Assembly: GCA_027491215.1 (NCBI GenBank)
Contig: JAIXWP010000123.1
Span: 1-39,355, forward strand
Source: Flavobacteriales bacterium
GTDB lineage: Bacteria; Bacteroidota; Bacteroidia; Flavobacteriales_D; Sanyastnellaceae
Direction of reading: 5' to 3'
DNA: 39,355 nucleotides
Shown here: positions 33,920 through 39,355 of the stretch, piece by piece
Numbering within the stretch: the first letter of the stretch is position 1
How the letters are laid out: the number at the start of each line of letters is the position of its first letter
Made by a program: the position numbers and the translations under genes
Notes under the pieces: model-generated
Seen by the model: the letters and a program-made list of their open reading frames with translations, nothing else
Told to the model about the DNA's origin: nothing
Database searches by the model: none

Positions 33920-34915
33920 TTATTGACAAATTAATGTATCGTAATAAGCGCCATATCCAATAAAAGCTCCAAGCCCGCCTTGAACATTTGATTTGAGATT
34001 ATATGGAACTGCAAAAGGACTCCCTTGATTAGCAATTTGATTTTCGTAACTGTCAATGAATTTAAAGGCGTCGAGATCTATTACACATCCTCTAACCACT
34101 ACAGTGTCTCCACGCTTGAAGAATCCACGCTCGGCATTAAGATCATCGAATTTTGATGGGTTAGGCCCTGTGCCGCGGAAGTAGCCAAATTCAAATTCCA
34201 ATCCATTAAAAAACACATCATCGAAGACAGAGCCCAATGGTGCAACGAAGTTGTCATCCTTTTGCTGACCAACATATTCTTGAGGTACCCAAGCTGGATA
34301 TTGGTTAATACGTTTCGCGTACCATCGATAAGCATTGCCCAATGTGTCAGGGTCTTTTATAATACCAAATATGAAACCTAGGCTGTCTTCTGGATCTTCG
34401 TTAGGTATTCCAAACCACAAACTGTCGAGTTCTACGAGGTTGTTAATTTTGGTTCGTGCGGATAGATTGTGTTCGTCCTTGGTTACAGTCAATTCATAAG
34501 TTTTACCGAGCTCTCCCCATAATGCAGGATTCAGGGTGCTGTAAACACAGATATTGAAATTAGCAAGTTCCTCAGGAGTAAAACCAATAACATCTGCAAT
34601 AGCTTCGAGTTGTTCTTCTGTTAGATCAGCGGAACAAATTTCTATCAGGTCTTCCGTAATAGTTCCATTCGACAATCTTACCGTAGCACCTCGAACAAAA
34701 TAGGATTCTAAAGAGGCCAAGTTGGTTGGCTCGAAATAACCTTGAGAATAAGTCAAGAGAATAATAGGAGGTTGGCCTTGTTCTATGGTTCCTTCCACCA
34801 CAATTTTGGACCCTACTTCTGGAAGGTCAACTGTGATTTCTTTTTCACAAGCTATTAGAGATAAAGCTGTGAAAAAAACAACAAAATAGAAGAGAAAATA
34901 GAACTTGCGATTCAT
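33920..34915 (-). CDS. DUF4249 family lipoprotein
   Basis: A 331-residue lipoprotein. The ATG at 34915 opens a hydrophobic signal segment ending in a lipobox (SLIAC, C23), so the longer frame up to 34957 is rejected. The mature N-terminus (EKEITVDLPEVGSKIVVEGTI) is the hallmark of DUF4249, whose members usually sit beside a TonB-dependent receptor and are thought to assist outer-membrane uptake. No such receptor is in this window, so this copy is an orphan. The rest is a beta-rich domain with NLSARTKI and YRWYAKRI. A TACGTTTG element lies 4 nt before the ATG. Role unproven. Confidence 0.88.
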   Translation of the reverse strand: MNRKFYFLFYFVVFFTALSLIACEKEITVDLPEVGSKIVVEGTIEQGQPPIILLTYSQGYFEPTNLASLESYFVRGATVRLSNGTITEDLIEICSADLTEEQLEAIADVIGFTPEELANFNICVYSTLNPALWGELGKTYELTVTKDEHNLSARTKINNLVELDSLWFGIPNEDPEDSLGFIFGIIKDPDTLGNAYRWYAKRINQYPAWVPQEYVGQQKDDNFVAPLGSVFDDVFFNGLEFEFGYFRGTGPNPSKFDDLNAERGFFKRGDTVVVRGCVIDLDAFKFIDSYENQIANQGSPFAVPYNLKSNVQGGLGAFIGYGAYYDTLICQ

Positions 34916-34919
34916 GATG

Positions 34920-34927
34920 CAAACGTA
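34920..34927 (-). promoter_or_regulatory. Putative -7 element (TACGTTTG) for the DUF4249 gene
   Basis: A full match to TAnnTTTG on the minus strand. Four nt separate it from the ATG at 34915. Confidence 0.42.
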
Positions 34928-35051
34928 CTCCTTATTTGAGATGAATAAAACAATCAAAACTTAAAAAAGGTTTAAAGAGATGTCTTGAAGGTGAGTTTGT
35001 GCTTAACAAAACTTAAGAATGTGATGTACAATACAAATTGGTTCGATTTGT

Positions 35052-35059
35052 TAATTTTG
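35052..35059 (+). promoter_or_regulatory. Putative -7 element (TAATTTTG) for the DegP/HtrA gene
   Basis: A full match to TAnnTTTG, 27 nt before the ATG at 35087, giving a leader of about 22 nt. No obvious envelope-stress sigma element is recognised. Confidence 0.45.
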
Positions 35060-35086
35060 GGTCACTGTATTAAATAATAAAAGACT

Positions 35087-36535
35087 ATGATGAAAAAGAA
35101 TTTAATGCCTTTTGTTGCCGCTTTTGTCGGCGGAGCCGTTGCTCTCGGCGCCTACTCACTCATTACAAAGAGCACGGCTAGTCCTTTTACCACAAATCAA
35201 AATTCAATTCCTGTTGTAACCGCAGGATATGCGGCACTTCCAGACGGAACCCTCGATTTTACGGGAGCGGCTGAACGAACAGTCAATGCAGTTGTCCACG
35301 TGAAGACTCAGTCGAAAGTTCAAAATGTTTACAATCCTTGGGCAGATTTTTTCGGTTACAATCAACAACCACAAGTACAAATGTCAAGCGGCAGCGGAGT
35401 TATAATATCGGCTGACGGCTACATCATCACCAATAATCACGTAGTAGAGGGAGCGGAGAAACTCACAGTTACTCTCAATAATAATAAGAATTATGAAGCG
35501 AAAGTGATTGGACGTGATCCCAGCACTGATATAGCAGTTATCAAAATTGACGAAAAAAATCTGCCACTTGCTCAATGGGGAAACAGTGACGATGTCCGTG
35601 TTGGACAGTGGGTTCTCGCTGTTGGTAACCCATTTGAACTTACATCAACAGTTACGGCTGGTATTGTAAGCGCAAAAGCCCGTAATATTAATCTTCTTTC
35701 TGAGCAAGCACGCTCGGAAGAGGTTTTTCCAGTAGAGTCATTTATTCAAACAGATGCTGCTGTTAACCCAGGAAATAGCGGTGGTGCGCTGGTTAATGTG
35801 CGTGGAGAGCTCATTGGTATCAATACTGCCATTGCATCACGAACTGGAGCTTATGCTGGTTATTCATTTGCTGTTCCAACCACAATCGCTAAGAAAGTCG
35901 CTGAAGACTTGATTGAATTTGGAAATGTTCAGCGTGCTTTTATTGGCGTTAGAATTAGCGATGTGACAGAAGAGCAAGCAAAAGAAAAGGGTTTGCCAGA
36001 GGTAGCTGGTGTATATGTGAATGCATTGACTGAAGGCACAAGTGATAATGGAATGAGAGAAGGTGATGTAATTCTAAAAGTTGCCGGTGTTGCTGTAAAG
36101 AACATTCCTCAACTACAAGAGCAAGTGATTAAATATCGCCCGGGGAATAAGGTTAATGTCACCGTTTGGAGAGGAGGAAAGCTGCAAGAAGTTCAAGTGA
36201 CAATGAAAAATAGAGATGGTAAAGCGGAGCTAGAAGATTTCACAGCAGCAGCAGGTATTTCGATGAATAGCCTTGGTGCTCAGTTTACACTTCCTTCTGC
36301 TTCTGAGAAAGATGCTTTGAAAATCACAGGCGGAGCTAAGGTGGAGACTATTACACCTGGTAAATTAAAGTCAATCGGGATTCAAAGAGGGTTTATCATC
36401 ACGAAAGTAGATGGTCAGAAAATTGAGAGTCCGGAGCAATTGGAGTCGGCACTTCAGGGAAAGTCGGGAAATGTTCTTATTGAAGGAGTTTATACAAATG
36501 GAACGAAGGCTTATTATGGTTTTTCACTGAATTAA
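35087..36535 (+). CDS. DegP/DegQ-type periplasmic serine endoprotease (HtrA)
   Basis: A 482-residue S1C protease/chaperone for misfolded envelope proteins. An N-terminal membrane/export segment (about 7-25) is followed by the trypsin-like domain with triad H118 (TNNHVV), D148 (STDIAVIKI) and S231 (GNSGGALVN). A first PDZ domain (about 283-375, AFIGVRISDVTEEQA) and a shorter second PDZ (about 420-475) follow, as in DegP/DegQ-type enzymes. Start is the first of two adjacent Met codons. With at least five large T9SS cargo genes nearby, quality control of secreted proteins is a plausible workload, though gene context gives no direct link. A strong hairpin terminator follows. Confidence 0.94.
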   Translation: MMKKNLMPFVAAFVGGAVALGAYSLITKSTASPFTTNQNSIPVVTAGYAALPDGTLDFTGAAERTVNAVVHVKTQSKVQNVYNPWADFFGYNQQPQVQMSSGSGVIISADGYIITNNHVVEGAEKLTVTLNNNKNYEAKVIGRDPSTDIAVIKIDEKNLPLAQWGNSDDVRVGQWVLAVGNPFELTSTVTAGIVSAKARNINLLSEQARSEEVFPVESFIQTDAAVNPGNSGGALVNVRGELIGINTAIASRTGAYAGYSFAVPTTIAKKVAEDLIEFGNVQRAFIGVRISDVTEEQAKEKGLPEVAGVYVNALTEGTSDNGMREGDVILKVAGVAVKNIPQLQEQVIKYRPGNKVNVTVWRGGKLQEVQVTMKNRDGKAELEDFTAAAGISMNSLGAQFTLPSASEKDALKITGGAKVETITPGKLKSIGIQRGFIITKVDGQKIESPEQLESALQGKSGNVLIEGVYTNGTKAYYGFSLN

Positions 36536-36555
36536 TAGTTGTTCGATATAATATC

Positions 36556-36584
36556 AACCCCTTGCTATGGCAAGGGGTTTTTTT
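36556..36584 (+). terminator. Intrinsic terminator after the DegP/HtrA gene
   Basis: Stem AACCCCTTGC (36556-36565), loop TATG, stem GCAAGGGGTT (36570-36579), then a T-run. It begins 20 nt after the stop codon. Confidence 0.94.
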
Positions 36585-36620
36585 ATGGCTTTTTACATCT
36601 CTTTCATTTTGAATGTGTAG

Positions 36621-36628
36621 TACATTTG
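36621..36628 (+). promoter_or_regulatory. Putative -7 element (TACATTTG) for the gap gene
   Basis: A full match to TAnnTTTG, 71 nt before the ATG at 36700. It implies a leader of about 65 nt, longer than those of other genes here; the leader ends in an AT-rich tract and has no recognisable riboswitch. Confidence 0.5.
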
Positions 36629-36699
36629 CAGCGCAAAATCAGGTCAATGAATCCCTGATGATGTAAACCATTTTTTTTAACCCATTATTATTTAATTAC

Positions 36700-38163
36700 A
36701 TGTCACAATCTGTGCTTGCAAACGACACTTACAGCAATGAACTGCAGGTGTATGTGAATCAAGAAAAAGCAGCGGTAGACCTCGCGAATAGCGTGGGTAA
36801 ATTGCTTTTTGACAAATCAATAGAGCTCGTGCTTTTCCGCAATCATCTAGCGGATACGAGTGTTACAGAAATCCTTCGACTGCACAAGTATGCTGCAGAA
36901 GTAGTAGGAAAGCCAATCAGTATTTTCGACACAGCAGATCTTGCAAAGGAGCTTTATGCAATGGAGCTTGCACCAGCAAAGATCGACATCGGGAAGTTAG
37001 CTAGCGAATGGCTAAACGGAAGAGAACATTATAAATCTCATCGTGAGTTTTTGAACGATCGTCTCAATAACTTCATGATGGATGCAGGAAATAGTATCGA
37101 ACCACGAGACGTTGTCTTGTACGGTTTCGGTCGTATCGGACGTCTTGCTGCCCGCGAATTGATCAAGCAAGCAGGAAAGGGTCAGCAGTTGCGTCTTAGA
37201 GCAATTGTAACTAGAGAAAATGATGAGCTTTCTTTGAAAAAGAGAGCGGCATTATTTGAAAATGACTCAGTTCACGGAAGATTCAAGGGGACAGTTGATA
37301 TCGATTACGAAGGAAAAGCTCTTTTAATCAATGGTCAACGCGTTCATATGATTGCTACAAATGACCCAAGCAATGTAGACTACACACAGTATGGCATCAA
37401 CAATGCGTTGATGATCGATAATACAGGTGTTCTGAAGGATCGTGAAGGACTGAGCAAGCACTTAAAGTCAAATGGAGTTTCAAAGGTGATTTTAACAGCG
37501 CCTGGAAAGGAAGTTCCAAATATCGTTTACGGTATTAACCACCGTGATTTAGATATCGAGAATGAAACTATCTTCTCTGCAGCAAGCTGCACGACTAACG
37601 CTATTTGTCCAATCTTGTTTACTGTAAACAATGCTTTAGAACTCGATAAAGGACACATCGAAACAGTGCACGCCTACACCAACGACCAAAACTTGCTGGA
37701 CAACATGCACAAAAAGAGTCGCCGCGGTAGAAGTGCTGCTGTTAACATGGTTATCACAGAAACTGGCGCAGGCAAAGCAGTAACGAAAGTAATTCCAGAG
37801 CTTGCAAATAAACTAACGGCTAACGCTGTACGTGTACCTACACCGAATGGATCTTTGGCTATTATTCATGCATATGTGAATAAGCCGACCACCAAGGAGG
37901 AAGTAAATGCCATTATCAGAAAGCAGGCGTTGGATGGTGATTTGGTAAACCAAATCTACTACAGCATTAGCGAAGAGTTGGTGTCAAGTGATATCATCGG
38001 AAATGAATGTTGCTCTGTATTCGACTCAGAGGCTACCATTGTTAGCGCTGACGGAAAGGGTATCGTTCTTTATGTATGGTATGACAACGAATTTGGTTAC
38101 ACAAAGCAAGTAATCAGACTTGCAAAGTATGTGGCAAAAGTTCGTCGCAATATTTATTACTAA
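36700..38163 (+). CDS. Glyceraldehyde-3-phosphate dehydrogenase, long form
   Basis: A 487-residue NAD(P)-dependent glycolytic/gluconeogenic enzyme. The GAPDH core starts near residue 137, with Rossmann motif YGFGRIGRLAAREL (141-154). The catalytic cysteine is C297 in ASCTTNAICP and the base is H324 in VHAYTNDQ. The core ends with WYDNEFGYTKQV. An extra N-terminal region of about 135 residues precedes it, helical and lacking a known motif; such long GAPDHs occur across Bacteroidota. The usual ESTGVF segment reads DNTGVL. Start ATG follows an AT-rich leader. Whether this is the glycolytic or a gluconeogenic isozyme cannot be decided. A terminator follows. Confidence 0.93.
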   Translation: MSQSVLANDTYSNELQVYVNQEKAAVDLANSVGKLLFDKSIELVLFRNHLADTSVTEILRLHKYAAEVVGKPISIFDTADLAKELYAMELAPAKIDIGKLASEWLNGREHYKSHREFLNDRLNNFMMDAGNSIEPRDVVLYGFGRIGRLAARELIKQAGKGQQLRLRAIVTRENDELSLKKRAALFENDSVHGRFKGTVDIDYEGKALLINGQRVHMIATNDPSNVDYTQYGINNALMIDNTGVLKDREGLSKHLKSNGVSKVILTAPGKEVPNIVYGINHRDLDIENETIFSAASCTTNAICPILFTVNNALELDKGHIETVHAYTNDQNLLDNMHKKSRRGRSAAVNMVITETGAGKAVTKVIPELANKLTANAVRVPTPNGSLAIIHAYVNKPTTKEEVNAIIRKQALDGDLVNQIYYSISEELVSSDIIGNECCSVFDSEATIVSADGKGIVLYVWYDNEFGYTKQVIRLAKYVAKVRRNIYY

Positions 38164-38180
38164 GAAATAGAGATTGAATA

Positions 38181-38212
38181 AAAAAAAGCCACCATTACCG
38201 GTGGCTTTTTTT
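38181..38212 (+). terminator. Intrinsic terminator after the gap gene
   Basis: Stem GCCACC (38188-38193), loop ATTACC, stem GGTGGC (38200-38205), flanked by an A-run and followed by eight T. Confidence 0.92.
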
Positions 38213-38281
38213 ATTAACTAATGGTAATTTCAATACTCGAAGTTTCTGTGATATAGTATCTTCGTTGAAATATTTTATACT

Positions 38282-39241
38282 ATGATTGATATAGACACCA
38301 TTGTATCAGGTAATTTAATTTTCATTTTACTCCTGATTTTTTTACTCTTTAAATCCTTTAGAACTGTCCAGCAGGGAACTATTGCTGTAGTTACGGTTTT
38401 CGGAAAGTACCGCCGCATATTGCGACCAGGTTTGACACTCACCATTCCATTTATCGAACAGATTTTTAGAAGAATTTCAACTCAGAATAGATCTGTGGAA
38501 TTGGAATTCCAAGCTGTAACCATTGACCAAGCAAATGTTTATTTCAAGTCAATGTTGCTTTTCTCTGTTATTGATGCAGAAGAAGAGACAGTGAAAAAAG
38601 TAGCGTTTAAATTCATTGATGAAAAGAATTTAATGCAGGCATTGATTCGCACCATTGAGGGTTCTATTCGTTCATTCGTAGCTACAAAAAAACAAGCAGA
38701 AGTTCTTTCATTGCGCCGTGAAATTGTAGAACACGTTAAAGATCAAATCGACGTGCATCTGGAAGAGTGGGGTTATCATCTTCAGGATTTGCAGATCAAT
38801 GACATCACATTTGACGAAGCCATCATGCGCTCAATGAGCCAAGTAGTAGCTTCAAACAACTTGAAAGCGGCTGCTGAAAATGAAGGTCAAGCGCTTCTAA
38901 TCACTAAAACCAAGGCAGCAGAGGCTGATGGTAATGCAATTAAAATCGCGGCTGAGGCGGAACGAGAGGCAGCACAATTGAGAGGTCAAGGTGTGGCTCT
39001 TTTCAGAGAAGAGGTAGCAAAGGGTATGAACAATGCTGCGAGAGAAATGCAACAAGCAAATCTTGATACTTCAATGATTATGTTCTCAATGTGGACCGAG
39101 GCGATTAAGAATTTTGCAGAGTACGGCAAAGGCAACGTCATTTTCTTAGACGGAAGTGCAGACGGAATGCAAAAGACCATGACACAAATGATGGGAATGA
39201 GTACTTTGATGGCAGATAAAACAGGCGATAAGAAATCTTAA
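38282..39241 (+). CDS. SPFH/band 7 family membrane protein (stomatin/QmcA-like)
   Basis: A 319-residue protein with an N-terminal TM helix (about 10-27) and an SPFH domain (about 28-200; VQQGTIAVVTVFGKYRRILRPGL near the start). An Ala/Glu-rich coiled-coil (AAAENEGQALLITKTKAAEA, about 195-245) and a Met-rich C-terminal tail complete it. Members form large ring-shaped oligomers at the inner membrane and act as scaffolds, often with an NfeD-type partner, which is not seen here. It is monocistronic, with a terminator on each side. Precise partners are unknown. Confidence 0.91.
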   Translation: MIDIDTIVSGNLIFILLLIFLLFKSFRTVQQGTIAVVTVFGKYRRILRPGLTLTIPFIEQIFRRISTQNRSVELEFQAVTIDQANVYFKSMLLFSVIDAEEETVKKVAFKFIDEKNLMQALIRTIEGSIRSFVATKKQAEVLSLRREIVEHVKDQIDVHLEEWGYHLQDLQINDITFDEAIMRSMSQVVASNNLKAAAENEGQALLITKTKAAEADGNAIKIAAEAEREAAQLRGQGVALFREEVAKGMNNAAREMQQANLDTSMIMFSMWTEAIKNFAEYGKGNVIFLDGSADGMQKTMTQMMGMSTLMADKTGDKKS

Positions 39242-39260
39242 TTTCTTTCAAAAAATAATG

Positions 39261-39291
39261 AAAAAAGGGGCGAATTATCGCCCCTTTTTTT
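39261..39291. terminator. Bidirectional intrinsic terminator
   Basis: Stem GGGGCGA with flanking A-run (to 39273), loop ATTA, stem TCGCCCC (39278-39284), then T-run. The symmetrical A and T tracts allow use from both sides. Confidence 0.92.
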
Positions 39292-39355
39292 ATACAACTT
39301 TTGTTTCAATTTTTGGTTTTGAAAATCTAAAAAATATGATCAAAGCCATTAATGC
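39290..39355 (-). CDS. Possible C-terminal end of a minus-strand gene, cut by window edge
   Basis: On the minus strand an open frame enters from the window edge and ends at TAA (39292-39290). It encodes 21 residues with a hydrophobic stretch then a basic tail (ALMALIIFFRFSKPKIETKV). It ends right at the bidirectional terminator, the expected place for a convergent gene end, and looks like the last TM helix of a membrane protein. Too short to identify, and could be chance. Confidence 0.4.
   Translation of the reverse strand, partial: ALMALIIFFRFSKPKIETKVV

Noticed and set aside
1-39355. Search for tRNA, rRNA, insertion sequences, integrases, prophage or CRISPR
   Set aside because: None seen by eye on either strand; the only RNA gene I can support is the SRP RNA. 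A covariance-model scan would be needed to exclude a small unrecognised RNA.

Overview
The window looks like the chromosome of a marine or freshwater Bacteroidota bacterium, most likely in Flavobacteriales (Cryomorphaceae/Crocinitomicaceae-like). The evidence is several very large secreted proteins with type IX secretion system (T9SS) C-terminal sorting domains of both type B ('gliding motility-associated', ending in L/M-x-R) and type A, a DUF2520–KdsC gene pair, DUF4249 and DUF983 proteins, and TAnnTTTG promoter elements typical of Bacteroidota primary sigma factor. Gene density is high: no gap without a gene exceeds 300 bases, and three convergent gene pairs have stop codons 0-1 nt apart.

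Layout. 1-1342 (-): truncated M1 metallopeptidase. 1407-2006 (+): M23 peptidase. 2008-3292 (-): kdsC and a DUF2520 Rossmann protein. 3375-6768 (+): a tight four-gene cluster of an RlmI-like methyltransferase, a HEPN/MNT toxin-antitoxin pair whose MNT member has lost its catalytic motif, and an M1 aminopeptidase lipoprotein. 6840-19119 (-): a 12-kb same-strand block with three giant type-B T9SS cargo proteins, preceded by an ECF-type sigma factor that overlaps a one-pass membrane protein. That protein joins an anti-sigma-like N-terminus to two PKD domains and a degenerate T9SS type-B-like C-terminal domain. 19267-23124 (+): mnmA and an 859-residue secreted type-A cargo with eight Cys-containing GCTDP repeats. 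23184-24134 (-): membrane glycosyltransferase. 24271-24372 (+): SRP RNA. 24392-26485 (+): YkgJ-like cysteine-cluster protein and a conserved protein of unknown function. 26486-27337 (-): metallo-beta-lactamase-fold hydrolase. 27425-30613 (+): purB and an MsbA-like ABC exporter. 30614-34915 (-): lamin-tail-domain type-B cargo, DUF983 protein and DUF4249 lipoprotein. 35087-39241 (+): DegP/HtrA protease, a long-form GAPDH and an SPFH/band 7 protein.

How it fits together. The housekeeping genes (mnmA, purB, gap, SRP RNA, degP/htrA, kdsC) are ordinary. The accessory interest lies in the surface-protein block. Five T9SS cargo proteins lie in this window, and the sigma/anti-sigma-like pair sits directly upstream of three of them. 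The membrane partner carries the same modules as the cargo (PKD plus a CTD-like fold) on its periplasmic side. It is therefore a candidate sensor that could couple secretion or surface-protein status to transcription. This is an inference from architecture: the promoters of the cargo genes look like primary-sigma promoters, so direct control of the neighbours is unproven. The second candidate is the HEPN/MNT pair with an intact toxin motif and an apparently catalytically dead antitoxin.
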